From Sphingomonadales bacterium UBA2683 (GTDB lineage: Bacteria > Pseudomonadota > Alphaproteobacteria > Sphingomonadales > Sphingomonadaceae): a stretch of 64,000 nucleotides of DNA. The first letter of the stretch is position 1, and every line of letters starts with the position of its first letter. The position numbers and the translations under genes were made by a program. Of this stretch, positions 16,587 through 25,697 are shown piece by piece. The stretch spans positions 421,085-485,084 of the forward strand of contig DELZ01000001.1 of the NCBI GenBank assembly GCA_002354635.1, in the 5' to 3' direction. The notes below the pieces were generated by a model. It was not told where the DNA came from and searched no databases. It was given only the letters and a program-made list of their open reading frames with translations.

Positions 16587-17162
16587 ATGATTACGCTGAT
16601 TACGGCCAATTGGCTGCTCTATCTGATGGCATTGCTGATCGGTATCGTCACCGCTTTCTGGGTCTGGGCGGCAACCGGTCGGGAAGCCTCGATCGGCGAG
16701 ACATTCTCTGCCGATGACGGCCTGCTCGAAAAAGCCGGTGAACCTGTTCAACCGGCGGAGACCGCCCCCGAACCGGCGAAGACGGCGGAACCGGCACCGC
16801 CGCCGCCATCGGCAAAGCCGGTCGTTGCCGCCGCTGCGCCCAAAGCCAAAGCCAAGCCTGCTGCGGCGCCAGCAGCCGCACCACCGCCGTCAGGCAAGCC
16901 CAATATTCCGGCAGCGGTCGGAGAAGCTGACAATCTGCGTCTGATCAAAGGCGTCGGTCCCAAGCTGAATACGCTGCTGAACAGTCTCGGCGTGACCCGC
17001 TTCGACCAGATTGCCGAATGGAAAGAGGCGGAAATCAACGAGGTCGACCAATATCTCGATACGTTCAGCGGACGGATCACCCGCGACGCGTGGATCGATC
17101 AGGCGAAATTTCTCGCCAGGGACGATATCGCCGGGTTCGAGAAGAAATACGGCAAGCTCTAG
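16587..17162 (+). CDS. Membrane-anchored helix-hairpin-helix protein
   Basis: 191 residues: an N-terminal membrane helix (about 5-32, ending FWVWAATGRE), an acidic stretch, a Pro/Ala/Lys-rich flexible linker (about 53-112), and a C-terminal domain with two HhH-like elements (LRLIKGVGPKLNTLLNSLG, then VDQYLDTFSGRI). This C-terminal domain resembles the one appended to some NADH dehydrogenase subunit E and L21-like proteins of alphaproteobacteria. With the positive-inside tendency after the helix the domain would be cytoplasmic. Ends 13 bp from the convergent CNNM-type gene. Role unknown; HhH could bind DNA or protein. Confidence 0.8.
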   Translation: MITLITANWLLYLMALLIGIVTAFWVWAATGREASIGETFSADDGLLEKAGEPVQPAETAPEPAKTAEPAPPPPSAKPVVAAAAPKAKAKPAAAPAAAPPPSGKPNIPAAVGEADNLRLIKGVGPKLNTLLNSLGVTRFDQIAEWKEAEINEVDQYLDTFSGRITRDAWIDQAKFLARDDIAGFEKKYGKL

Positions 17163-17175
17163 GGCCTGACGCCAG

Positions 17176-18483
17176 TCAGTCTATTTCGGGATTGCTCGCG
17201 CGCACGATCAGCTTGTCGATCTTGCGACCGTCCATGTCGACAATCTCGAAGATCCAGTCCTGGTCTTCAAAGCTTTCGCCCTCCTCCGGCAGATGGCGCA
17301 GCTGCGACAGGGCATGGCCGGCAACCGTTGCATAATCCCGGTCTTCCGACAGCCGGATACCCAGCTTTTCGGCCAGGGCATCAATCGCCATCGCCCCGGA
17401 GACCAGGAAACTGCCGTCAGCGCGCTCGATCAGGCTGCGCTGGGTCTTCTCGTCCTGGTCCGAGACAAATTCACCGGCGATCGAGCTGAGCAGGTCATTG
17501 GGGGTCACGATGCCCTCGAAATGACCATATTCGTCGTGCACCAATATCATCGGCACTTCGGTTTCGCGCAATATTTCCAGCACATCAAGCGCGTCCAGCT
17601 GGTCGGGCACTTTTTCCAGAGGGCGCATCAGCTTGCGCAGGTCGAGCGGATCACCGCCGAGTTGCGCCGCGACAATGTCGCGGGCCTGCACCACACCCCT
17701 GATCTCGTCGACGGAATGTTCGGCAACCGGAAACCGGCTGTGCTGGGATTCCATCAGCAGCTTGTGAATATCCTCGCGCTTGGCATCGATATCGAGCCAG
17801 TCGATCTCGGTACGCGGCGTCATCACCTCGCGGATCGGCCGATCGGCCAGGCGGACAACGCCAGCCATCACGGCGCGCTCATGCTCCTCGATCACGCCGG
17901 AACGGGTCGCGTCGGCAAACACCATCTGCAATTCTTCTGCGGTAACGTGGTTGATCTGCTCCCGCTTCATCCGCATCAGCCGGAAAATCAGGGCGCTGCT
18001 ATTGTCGAGCAGCCAGACCAGCGGCGCAGAAATACGCGCCAGCAATTCCATCGGCTGGGCCATGATCAGGGCGATACGTTCCGCAGAACGCAAGGCGATC
18101 TGTTTGGGGACCAGTTCGCCGACTACCAGTGATGCATATGTCGTCAGGCCGATCACCAGCACGAAACCGAACGTACCCGACAGTTCCCGGCCCATGCCAA
18201 GCGCCTGCAAACGCTCTGCTACCGGACCGCCAAGGCTGGCGCCGGAAAAGGCACCGGCGAGAATGCCGATCAGGGTGATGCCGATCTGCACGGTGGAGAG
18301 AAACTTGCCGGGATCGCCGGCGAGGCGGAGCGCGGCTTTGGCGCGCTTGCTGCCCTGATCCGCCAGGCTGTGCAGCTGCGCCTTGCGCGCGGAGACGATC
18401 GCCAGTTCCGACATGGCAAAAACACCATTGATCAGCACCAGTACGATTATGATTGCAACGTCAAACCAGGGAAAGGGTGTCAT
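17176..18483 (-). CDS. CNNM/CorC (HlyC) family membrane protein with CBS pair
   Basis: 435-residue inner-membrane protein of the 'hemolysin-like' CNNM family, linked elsewhere to Mg2+/Co2+ efflux. N-terminal DUF21 domain with four hydrophobic helices (starting FDVAIIIVLVLINGVFAM, SELAIVSARKAQL), then two CBS domains (about 200-330: VMTPRTEIDWLD and VHDEYGHFEGIVT) and a C-terminal CorC_HlyC domain (ATVAGHALSQLRHLPEEG). The start is uncertain: ATG at 18483 (MTPFPW) matches relatives, ATG at 18492 is also possible; neither has a strong ribosome binding site. Confidence 0.9.
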   Translation of the reverse strand: MTPFPWFDVAIIIVLVLINGVFAMSELAIVSARKAQLHSLADQGSKRAKAALRLAGDPGKFLSTVQIGITLIGILAGAFSGASLGGPVAERLQALGMGRELSGTFGFVLVIGLTTYASLVVGELVPKQIALRSAERIALIMAQPMELLARISAPLVWLLDNSSALIFRLMRMKREQINHVTAEELQMVFADATRSGVIEEHERAVMAGVVRLADRPIREVMTPRTEIDWLDIDAKREDIHKLLMESQHSRFPVAEHSVDEIRGVVQARDIVAAQLGGDPLDLRKLMRPLEKVPDQLDALDVLEILRETEVPMILVHDEYGHFEGIVTPNDLLSSIAGEFVSDQDEKTQRSLIERADGSFLVSGAMAIDALAEKLGIRLSEDRDYATVAGHALSQLRHLPEEGESFEDQDWIFEIVDMDGRKIDKLIVRASNPEID

Positions 18484-18647
18484 ATTGTCCATTGAAAGGG
18501 CGAAAGGCCATGAGTCCTTTAGCAGCAAGTTATACAAAATCTCAAGTTTGCTGTCAGTCGCCGTTCATTTAACATGCGATAAGCGGAACCTTCTGGACGA
18601 CAGGGGGTTACCTTGTTCGAAGAGGAATACCTAAAAGGGAAATAAAC

Positions 18648-19328
18648 ATGCGGATGAACAAAAATATAATTGCAGCGGCCTCGCTGAGTGCCCTGGCACT
18701 TACAAGCGGCTGCGTGACCGATCCGGAAACCGGAAACCGGACGATCTCCAAGGCAGCCATCGGTGGTCTGGGCGGCGCTGTCGGCGGTTATCTGCTCGGC
18801 GATGTTCTCGGCGGACGCAATGATCGCACGGCCAAGATTGTTGGCGCCGGTCTCGGCGGCCTCGCCGGTGCAGGTATCGGCTATTATATGGACGAGCAGG
18901 AAAAGAAACTGCGCGAGCAAACCGCCGGCACCGGTATCGATGTCACCCGCGAAGGCGACAACCTGATTCTCAACATGCCGTCGAACGTGACCTTCCCGGT
19001 CGACAGCAGCGCGATTCAGCCAGCGTTCCAGACCACGCTTGGCAATGTCGCCAACACGCTTGCCCAATATGAGAAGAGCTATGTCGACGTCCTCGGCCAT
19101 ACCGACAGCACCGGCAGTGACGCCTATAATCAGGCGCTGTCAGAGCGGCGGGCGGACGCGGTTGCCAATTTCCTGGCCAACAGCGGCGTCCAGCGCGCGC
19201 GTCTGGCAACCAGAGGCTATGGCGAAAGCCAGCCGATCGCGACCAATAGCACCGAAGAAGGCCGTGCGGCCAACCGCCGCGTGGAAATCAAGATTGTTCC
19301 AATCGCACAATCTGACCTGAACAACTAA
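18648..19328 (+). CDS. OmpA-family lipoprotein with glycine zipper (YiaD-like)
   Basis: 226 residues. Lipoprotein signal peptide with lipobox LTSGC, so lipidated on the Cys and likely sent to the outer membrane. A glycine-zipper segment follows (about 37-82: GGLGGAVGGYLLGD, GAGLGGLAGAGIGYY), then a charged helix and a C-terminal OmpA domain (VTFPVDSSAIQP, VLGHTDSTGSD, NRRVEIKI) that binds peptidoglycan. Preceded by AAGGGA. Same layout as E. coli YiaD. Monocistronic; 67 bp to the SDR gene. Confidence 0.92.
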   Translation: MRMNKNIIAAASLSALALTSGCVTDPETGNRTISKAAIGGLGGAVGGYLLGDVLGGRNDRTAKIVGAGLGGLAGAGIGYYMDEQEKKLREQTAGTGIDVTREGDNLILNMPSNVTFPVDSSAIQPAFQTTLGNVANTLAQYEKSYVDVLGHTDSTGSDAYNQALSERRADAVANFLANSGVQRARLATRGYGESQPIATNSTEEGRAANRRVEIKIVPIAQSDLNN

Positions 19329-19395
19329 TTTAGCCCTTGCGCTAATCCGGTCATAACGGGCATCTCCTGCAAAAATTTGCAGAGGATGCCCGGAT

Positions 19396-20163
19396 ATGAC
19401 CACCGTCAATTTTTCAATCGATCTTACAGGACGTACCGCCATTGTGACGGGCGCGTCCGCTGGCCTCGGGCGGCGATTCGCCAAGGTGCTGGCGGCCTGT
19501 GGCGCAAAAGTTGCGTGCACGGCGCGGCGCAAGGACAAGCTCGACGATCTGGTCGCCGAGATATCTGCCGAAGGCGGCACGGCGCAGGCCTTTGCACTGG
19601 ATGTGCGCGATGCGGCGCAGCTCCAGGCGATCATTCCGGCTGTCACCGAAGCACTGGGTCAGCCCGACATCCTGGTCAACAATGCCGGTATCGTCGATGC
19701 CGAACATGCCACCCGGATGTCGACCGAGCTGATCGACGATGTGCTGGATACAAATCTGCGCAGCGTGTTCATCCTGTCGAACGAATTTGCCCGTCCGCTG
19801 ATCGCGCAAAAAAAGCCCGGGCGGATCGTCAATGTCGCGTCCATCGCAGCGACGAGCTACAGTGGCGGCGGGGCAGCGCTCTATTCGACGACCAAGGCCG
19901 GCGTCGTTCGCATCACCGAAACCCTGGCGGTAGAATGGTCAAAATTTCATATCAATGTGAATGGCATTGCGCCCGGCCTGTTTGCCACCGACATGGCTGA
20001 TGGCATGATCGAGCGCGCTGGCGATTTTTCTGTCCATTTCCCGCGCAAGCGTGTGGCTCAGCCGGAGCAAATGGATAGCAGCTTGCTTTATCTGGTGTCG
20101 CCTTCTTCGGACGCGGTGACCGGAACCGTGATCAAGATCGATGACGGCCAGGGATCTCGCTAA
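19396..20163 (+). CDS. Short-chain dehydrogenase/reductase
   Basis: 255-residue classical SDR, NAD(P)-dependent oxidoreductase, cytoplasmic. Cofactor motif TGASAGLG (about 18-25), NNAG at about 95, catalytic Ser in VASIAATSYSG and YSTTK (YxxxK), then GLFATDMAD. The arginine-rich segment after the second strand (CTARRKDKLDD) suggests NADP preference. Substrate not evident; SDRs of this size include 3-oxoacyl-ACP reductases and sugar/alcohol dehydrogenases. Convergent with the UbiH-like gene, 9 bp apart. Confidence 0.9.
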   Translation: MTTVNFSIDLTGRTAIVTGASAGLGRRFAKVLAACGAKVACTARRKDKLDDLVAEISAEGGTAQAFALDVRDAAQLQAIIPAVTEALGQPDILVNNAGIVDAEHATRMSTELIDDVLDTNLRSVFILSNEFARPLIAQKKPGRIVNVASIAATSYSGGGAALYSTTKAGVVRITETLAVEWSKFHINVNGIAPGLFATDMADGMIERAGDFSVHFPRKRVAQPEQMDSSLLYLVSPSSDAVTGTVIKIDDGQGSR

Positions 20164-20172
20164 AACCGGGGT

Positions 20173-21405
20173 CTAGACCAGCTCGCCCCGAAGCAGCTTG
20201 GGCAGATCGCCGGTTTCGCCTTTCGCTTCCGCCATGAACTGTGCCTTGAGCGGCGGAATCCGCTGGACCAGACCGATGCCCATGCGCCGGATCTTTGACG
20301 AGGTTTCACCCGGCAGGCCAAACAGGCGGGTCAGCAGATCGGTGGACGCAGATACCATCATATTGTCGAGACTGCGCCAGCGGTCATAACGCGCGAGTAT
20401 CTGGGTTTCGCCAAGATCAAGACCGGTGCGCGCGCCCTCGACCAGGCATTCGGTCAGCGCGGCAACGTCGCGCAGGCCGAGGTTGAGCCCCTGCCCCGCG
20501 ATCGGATGGATGCCATGACCGGCGTCACCAATCAGAGCGAGGCGATCGGCGGTCAGATGGGAGCAATGGTGGAAACCCAGAGGATAGGTCTGGCGATCCG
20601 TGAGCAATTCCATGTCGCCAAGAAACCCTCCGGTCTTTTTCATCATTTCGGCGACAAAGGCCCGCTTGTTGATCTTCGCATAAGCAGGCCCGTCCTTTCG
20701 TGAAACCGTCCACACCAGCGCCGAACGGTGCTTGCCGTCCTCATCATCGAGCATCGGCAGGATCGCAAAGGGTCCGGACGGAAAGAACAGTTCGTAGGCG
20801 GTGTTGCCATGCGGCTTTTCATGCGTAATTTTGCATACAATAGCGCTGTGATCATATTGCCAGTGTGCCATGATGATCCCGGCTTCCTCGCGCATCCGGC
20901 TGCCGCGGCCGTCGGCGGCAACCAATAGCGGTGCGGATAGCTGCTCGCCGTTGTCGAGAGTGATTTCGACGCGATGTTCTTTGCGATCACAGGAGGCAAC
21001 CTGGGCCGGCAAGTGGAGCGCAATGTCGGGATTGGCCTGAACGGCCTGAAACAAAAGCCGGTGAAGGACGGCATTTTCGACCATGATGCCCATCGGGCCT
21101 TCATCATCACCCGGCACAAAATCCAGTGCTCCAGGCTTCAATCCGTCGTTGACCAGTATCTTCCCGATATCACAGCCGTGCGGTCGCAGTTGCCCCGCGA
21201 GGCCAATGGCATCGAACATATTCCAGCTGGCGCTGTTGATTGCCGAGACCCGGCCATCGGTTTGCGGGTTTGGCAGGTTGGCCGGCTCAACACGGTCGAT
21301 AATCGACACCCGCAGTCCGTGGGCAGCCAGCGTCAGCGCCTGGGTCAGGCCGATCATGCCCGCCCCCAATATGATGATATCGCTATTCCGAGAATCGAAT
21401 CCCAT
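20173..21405 (-). CDS. UbiH/COQ6-type FAD-dependent hydroxylase (ubiquinone biosynthesis)
   Basis: 410-residue class A flavoprotein monooxygenase, probably a ring hydroxylase of ubiquinone synthesis. Rossmann FAD motif IIILGAGMIGLTQALTLA at the N-terminus, DGRVSAINSASWNMF, the central DG motif (AADGRGSRMREEAGI) and the second FAD motif LIGDAGHGIHPIAGQGLN typical of UbiH/UbiF/VisC. Start ATG 21405 preceded by AAAGGCGG. Which of the three ring positions it oxidises cannot be told from sequence alone; a COQ9 gene for the same pathway lies at 32.8-33.4 kb. Confidence 0.9.
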   Translation of the reverse strand: MGFDSRNSDIIILGAGMIGLTQALTLAAHGLRVSIIDRVEPANLPNPQTDGRVSAINSASWNMFDAIGLAGQLRPHGCDIGKILVNDGLKPGALDFVPGDDEGPMGIMVENAVLHRLLFQAVQANPDIALHLPAQVASCDRKEHRVEITLDNGEQLSAPLLVAADGRGSRMREEAGIIMAHWQYDHSAIVCKITHEKPHGNTAYELFFPSGPFAILPMLDDEDGKHRSALVWTVSRKDGPAYAKINKRAFVAEMMKKTGGFLGDMELLTDRQTYPLGFHHCSHLTADRLALIGDAGHGIHPIAGQGLNLGLRDVAALTECLVEGARTGLDLGETQILARYDRWRSLDNMMVSASTDLLTRLFGLPGETSSKIRRMGIGLVQRIPPLKAQFMAEAKGETGDLPKLLRGELV

Positions 21406-21579
21406 GGAGACCGCCTTTCCGAGCCACAAATCTGTACACTAGGTAGGCATCGGCGGCGGGGAAAGAAAGGCAAATCCGGTAAAATATCGCCAAGAAACTT
21501 GACGGCGAGTCCCCGATTCGCGCAAAGGAGCAGATAGTTAATGCGTGCCTTCGGCTGGGGCGACGCACGGGAGTATATC

Positions 21580-23889
21580 ATGGCGCAAAAAGCCAACGAA
21601 GCGAACTGGCGCGAGATCATGCGCCTCAGCCTGCTGCGCAGTGGTGCCCTGATCGGGGCCATCGCGATCTTTCTGACGACCGTGTTCCTGCTGCTGGCGC
21701 TGGCCAGCTATTCCCCCAGCGATCCGTCCTTCAGCACCTCCGCCGGCAGCGTCGACCATAATTGGATGGGGATTTTCGGCTCCTATCTGTCCGACCTGAC
21801 ATTGTTGCTGATCGGGCTGCCTGTGGTGATGTTCCTGCCGCTGCTGCTGTTGCTCGCCAACCGGCTGTGGCGCGACATTCCGCAGCCCGGCTGGAAACAG
21901 CAATTGCTCTGGTGCCTGCTCGCTGCCGTGCTGGTCGGAACCGGTCTCGCCCTGTGGGTTCCGGAACCGCAGATGGAACTGCCTTCCGGTCTGGGCGGTC
22001 TCACCGGCATGCTGCTGGCCAACGGTATCAGCGCCGGCCTCAACGCCATTTCGACGAGCTGGAGCGGCCTGATTTCCGGCCTGCTGATCGCCCTCACCCT
22101 GTCTGGCGGCCTGGCCCTCGGCTATTTCAGCCTGCGGCTGGACCGGCCGCTGTTCTCCGGTGCATCCTTGAAAATCCCGGCAATCAGAAGTCCGTTTGGG
22201 CCAAAGGAAGACGATCTGGTGATCGAACCGGACCGGTCCGGCATTGCCAAGCCCAAGCCGGAACCTACTCCGCGCAAGTCCGTCCAGCCCGACACCCGGC
22301 CGCCGCCGGAGATCAGCGACCGGGCACTGCCACCGAAGAAAGCCAGCGCCAGCAAAGCCAAGCAGGGAGACTTTTTCGGACCCTATGTGCTGCCGTCGCT
22401 GGACCTGCTGACCCCTGCGCCCCAGCAGAACAACAATGTGATCGACAAGGCCGGCCTCGAACGCAACGCACGCCTGCTGGAATCGGTGCTCGACGATTTT
22501 CACGTCAAGGGTACGATCAACGCGGTCCGGCCGGGGCCGGTGGTCACCATGTACGAGCTGGAACCGGCGCCGGGCATCAAGGCCAGCAGGGTGATCCAGC
22601 TGGCCGAGGATATTGCCCGCAACATGTCGGCGCTGTCGGCGCGCGTCGCCGCCATTCCCGGCCGCACGGTGATGGGCATCGAGCTGCCCAACGCCAATCG
22701 CGAAATGGTCGTGCTGCACGAGATGGTCGGTAGTGACAGCTTCGCCGAGCAGACCGGCAAGCTGCCGATCATCCTGGGCAAGAATATCTCCGGTGATCCG
22801 GTGATTGCCGATCTCGCGCCAATGCCGCATCTGCTGGTCGCCGGCACCACCGGCTCGGGCAAGTCGGTTGGCCTCAACTGCATGATTCTCTCTTTGCTCT
22901 ACCGGCTCACGCCCGACGAGTGCAAGATGATCATGATCGATCCGAAGATGCTCGAACTGAGCACCTATGACGATATCCCGCATCTGCTGTCGCCGGTGGT
23001 GACCGAACCGGCCAAAGCCATTCGCGCGCTGAAATGGGCGGTCGAACAGATGGAAGAACGCTACCGGATGATGTCGTCCCTCTCGGTCCGGAACCTGGCC
23101 AATTACAATGAAAAGGTAAAGGCCGCAAAGGCCAAGGGCCAGCCGCTCGGCCGCCGCGTCCAGACCGGCTATGACCCCGAAACCTCGCGTCCGATCTACG
23201 AGGAAGAGCAGCTCGACTATGAAGTGCTGCCGCAGATCGTGATCATCGTCGACGAGCTGGCCGACCTGATGATGACCGCGGGCAAGGAAGTCGAATTTCT
23301 GATCCAGCGGCTGGCGCAAAAGGCGCGCGCCGCGGGCATCCACCTGATCATGGCGACACAGCGGCCCTCGGTCGATGTCATCACCGGCGTGATCAAGGCC
23401 AACCTGCCGACCCGGATCAGCTTCCACGTCACCTCGAAGATCGATTCACGGACGATTTTGGGCGAACAGGGCGCCGAGCAGCTGCTCGGCAAGGGCGACA
23501 TGCTGTACATGCCCGGCGGCAAACAATTGACCCGCGTGCACGGGCCCTTTGTCTCCGATGACGAAGTGCGGCGGGTCGCCGACCACTGGCGCTCGCAGGG
23601 CCAGCCGGACTATATCCAGGCGGTCACCGAAGAGCCCGAGGACGGCAGCTTTGCCCTGGACGGCGCGGATCTCAGCGACAGCAAGGAAGACCGGCAATAT
23701 ACGCAGGCCTGCCAGATTGTCTTCGAGAGCCAGAAAGTCTCGACCAGCTGGCTGCAGCGGCAACTCAGGATCGGCTATAACACCGCCGCCCGGATCATCG
23801 ACCGGATGGAAGAGGACGGGTTCATCACGCCGCCCAACCATATCGGTCGCCGCGAGGTGTTGCGCGATCAGCACGGCGAACCGCTCTAG
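21580..23889 (+). CDS. ftsK: DNA translocase FtsK/SpoIIIE
   Basis: 769-residue septal DNA pump coordinating chromosome segregation with division. Four N-terminal membrane helices (about 15-190), a short Pro/Lys-rich linker (about 200-275), the alpha/beta motor with Walker A AGTTGSGKSVGLN and Walker B IVIIVDELADLMM, and a C-terminal gamma winged helix (SWLQRQLRIGYNTAARII) that reads KOPS/FRS-like sites. The linker is much shorter than E. coli FtsK, as usual in alphaproteobacteria. I prefer ATG 21580 (GGGAG six bases upstream) over ATG 21541, which also has AAGGAG further away. Confidence 0.96.
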   Translation: MAQKANEANWREIMRLSLLRSGALIGAIAIFLTTVFLLLALASYSPSDPSFSTSAGSVDHNWMGIFGSYLSDLTLLLIGLPVVMFLPLLLLLANRLWRDIPQPGWKQQLLWCLLAAVLVGTGLALWVPEPQMELPSGLGGLTGMLLANGISAGLNAISTSWSGLISGLLIALTLSGGLALGYFSLRLDRPLFSGASLKIPAIRSPFGPKEDDLVIEPDRSGIAKPKPEPTPRKSVQPDTRPPPEISDRALPPKKASASKAKQGDFFGPYVLPSLDLLTPAPQQNNNVIDKAGLERNARLLESVLDDFHVKGTINAVRPGPVVTMYELEPAPGIKASRVIQLAEDIARNMSALSARVAAIPGRTVMGIELPNANREMVVLHEMVGSDSFAEQTGKLPIILGKNISGDPVIADLAPMPHLLVAGTTGSGKSVGLNCMILSLLYRLTPDECKMIMIDPKMLELSTYDDIPHLLSPVVTEPAKAIRALKWAVEQMEERYRMMSSLSVRNLANYNEKVKAAKAKGQPLGRRVQTGYDPETSRPIYEEEQLDYEVLPQIVIIVDELADLMMTAGKEVEFLIQRLAQKARAAGIHLIMATQRPSVDVITGVIKANLPTRISFHVTSKIDSRTILGEQGAEQLLGKGDMLYMPGGKQLTRVHGPFVSDDEVRRVADHWRSQGQPDYIQAVTEEPEDGSFALDGADLSDSKEDRQYTQACQIVFESQKVSTSWLQRQLRIGYNTAARIIDRMEEDGFITPPNHIGRREVLRDQHGEPL

Positions 23890-23983
23890 CGGCGACGAAT
23901 CGTCGGTTTCCTGACAGAGTGATTAAGCCATCGTTCAATCGCCCCTGGCTAGGCGGATAGCTAGTTAATCTGGAGTTTTTGTA

Positions 23984-24613
23984 ATGTTGAAATATGGTTT
24001 CGCCTTGATCGCTGCGCCGCTGGCCCTGACAGCAAGCCTGCCCGCCACCGCGCAGCAAAGTCCGACCGACAGCCTGTCGAAAATCTCGACCCATTTGCGG
24101 TCGATGTCGACGATGACCGCGAATTTCACCCAGACCGATCGCAGCGGCCAGATGCTGACCGGAAAGCTAACCATCAAGCAGCCCGGCAGGATCCGTTTCG
24201 AATATCAGAAGGATGCCAACTTGCTGATCGTCGGGGACGGCAAGGCGCTGACCCTGATCGACTATGACGTGAACCAGGTCCAGCGCTGGCCGATCCGCAA
24301 CAGCCCGCTTGCCGCTCTGCTCAATCCGGAACGGGACCTGTCAAAATATGGCAAGATCGTTCCGACTCGCAATCCGGCGGTGCTGAGCGTCGAGGTCAGC
24401 GATCCGAAGCGCCCGGAATATGGCGTGATTACAATGGTTTTCACCAAAAAACCCGGCGCGCCCGGCGGACTGATCCTGGATGGCTGGGTGTCGCTGGATT
24501 CGAAAAACAACCGCACCTCGATCCGGCTTTCGAACCAGAGATTCGGCGCCGCGGTCTCCAACAGCACGTTCAACTGGGATGATCCCCGGCGGAAAACCCG
24601 TCGCAAGCGGTGA
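23984..24613 (+). CDS. lolA: Outer-membrane lipoprotein carrier LolA
   Basis: 209-residue periplasmic chaperone carrying lipoproteins from LolCDE to the outer membrane. Signal peptide (cleavage near TAQ-Q), then the LolA half-barrel: MTANFTQTDRSG, GKLTIKQPGRIRFEY, LLIVGDGKALTLIDYDVNQV, and WVSLDSKNNRTSIRLSN. LolA directly after ftsK is a familiar order. Followed by a 289-bp gap that holds a small hairpin (24638-24654) and a candidate small RNA. Confidence 0.94.
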   Translation: MLKYGFALIAAPLALTASLPATAQQSPTDSLSKISTHLRSMSTMTANFTQTDRSGQMLTGKLTIKQPGRIRFEYQKDANLLIVGDGKALTLIDYDVNQVQRWPIRNSPLAALLNPERDLSKYGKIVPTRNPAVLSVEVSDPKRPEYGVITMVFTKKPGAPGGLILDGWVSLDSKNNRTSIRLSNQRFGAAVSNSTFNWDDPRRKTRRKR

Positions 24614-24637
24614 ACCGAGACAGGTTGCCGATCAGCA

Positions 24638-24654
24638 GAACAGGATAGCTGTTC
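24638..24654 (+). repeat. Hairpin GAACAG-GATAG-CTGTTC after lolA
   Basis: Perfect 6-bp stem, 24 bp past the lolA stop; not followed by a clean T-run, so only a weak candidate terminator. Confidence 0.35.
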
Positions 24655-24695
24655 CGTTCATATTCGCGACAGAAATGCCAACGTATAACTGATCA

Positions 24696-24820
24696 CAGGA
24701 TGAGAAGAGACAGTCAGGTTTTCCCCCTGTTACCTGACAAAAAAAGCTTCATCTCATCTTTTGCGTGACGAACGCGAGTTAGCCCCCACCTCCCAAATGC
24801 CCCCGGAGGTGGGGGTTTTA
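24696..24820 (+). ncRNA. Candidate structured small RNA between lolA and xthA
   Basis: A nested stem structure occupies this gap: outer arms GATGAGA (24699-24705) and TCTCATC (24752-24758) enclose GTCAGGT (24713-24719) and ACCTGAC (24732-24738) with a pyrimidine-rich loop; a small GCGT/ACGC stem (24763-24775) follows, then a perfect 11-bp intrinsic terminator. A -10 like TATAAC sits at 24684-24689 without a convincing -35. The nested paired arms plus terminator are more than chance would give in 125 bp. Alternative: attenuator or mRNA leader/trailer elements. No known family recognised. Confidence 0.4.
24783..24819 (+). terminator. Strong intrinsic terminator (11-bp stem)
   Basis: CCCCCACCTCC and GGAGGTGGGGG pair perfectly around an 11-base loop and are followed by TTTT. 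It ends transcription coming from lolA or from the candidate small RNA, 84 bp before xthA. Confidence 0.85.
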
Positions 24821-24902
24821 CTTTCTCCACCTGACAAAATTACCCGCCGCCCGATTGCCTTTGGGCTTGGGTTTCCGCGCGAGCGTGGCTATCAGGCTCG
24901 AC

Positions 24903-25697
24903 ATGAGTGATAGCCTGAAAATCGTCAGCTGGAATATTAACAGCATCCGTGCCCGACTCGACATCGTCGAACGCTTTCTGACCGAGGAAGCGCCCGATGT
25001 TCTGTGCCTGCAGGAAACCAAGGTCCGCAACGAGCAGTTTCCCGAAGGAATGTTCCGGCGCCTCGGCTATAATCACCAGATCCTGAACGGCCAGCCGATG
25101 CACCATGGCGTGGCAATCATCAGCCGCGTGCCGCTGCACAAGGATGAACGATTCGACTGGCAGGACAATGGCGAAGCCCGTCATGTCGGCGCGGTGCTGC
25201 AGAACGGCGTGCGGATCGAGAATGTCTATATCCCGGCCGGTGGTGAAATTCCGGACCGCGACCTCAATCCCAAATTTGGCCAGAAGCTCGACTTCTTTGG
25301 CCGGATGACCGAGTGGTCGAAAAATCTCAAGGAACCGACGATCCTGATGGGCGACTTCAATGTCGCGCCGCTCGAGTCCGATGTCTGGAGCCACAAGGCC
25401 CTGGTCAAGGTCGTCAGCCACACCCAGATCGAGATCGACCATCTCTACCGGCTGCGCGATGCGCATGGCTGGGTCGATGTCGGTCGCAAGCTGATCCCCG
25501 ATCCGGAGCGGCTCTACACCTGGTGGAGCTACCGCGCCAAGGACTGGCGAGCCTCCGACAAGGGCCGGCGGCTTGACCATGTCTGGGTCAGCCCGGAACT
25601 GGGCAACAAGGCAGTCAGCCATTCTGTCCTCGAAGACGCACGCAGTTGGGGCAAGCCGTCCGACCATGCGCCGCTGATCACGGAATTCGAATTTTGA
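24903..25697 (+). CDS. xthA: Exodeoxyribonuclease III
   Basis: 264-residue AP endonuclease/3'-5' exonuclease of base excision repair. Family hallmarks: KIVSWNINSIRARL at the N-terminus, LCLQETKV (metal Glu), GDFNVAPLE (Asp/Asn pair), RLDHVWVSP and SDHAPLI (catalytic Asp-His). Start at ATG 24903, where relatives begin (MSDSLKIVSWNIN); an upstream in-frame Met at 24855 would add a non-conserved leader. Its stop overlaps the TTG start of ribA. Confidence 0.96.
   Translation: MSDSLKIVSWNINSIRARLDIVERFLTEEAPDVLCLQETKVRNEQFPEGMFRRLGYNHQILNGQPMHHGVAIISRVPLHKDERFDWQDNGEARHVGAVLQNGVRIENVYIPAGGEIPDRDLNPKFGQKLDFFGRMTEWSKNLKEPTILMGDFNVAPLESDVWSHKALVKVVSHTQIEIDHLYRLRDAHGWVDVGRKLIPDPERLYTWWSYRAKDWRASDKGRRLDHVWVSPELGNKAVSHSVLEDARSWGKPSDHAPLITEFEF

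Noticed and set aside
21538..23427. 629-codon open frame on the minus strand opposite ftsK
   Set aside because: Mirror of a GC-rich gene; product is His/Gln/Arg-rich without domains, while the plus strand has a complete FtsK.
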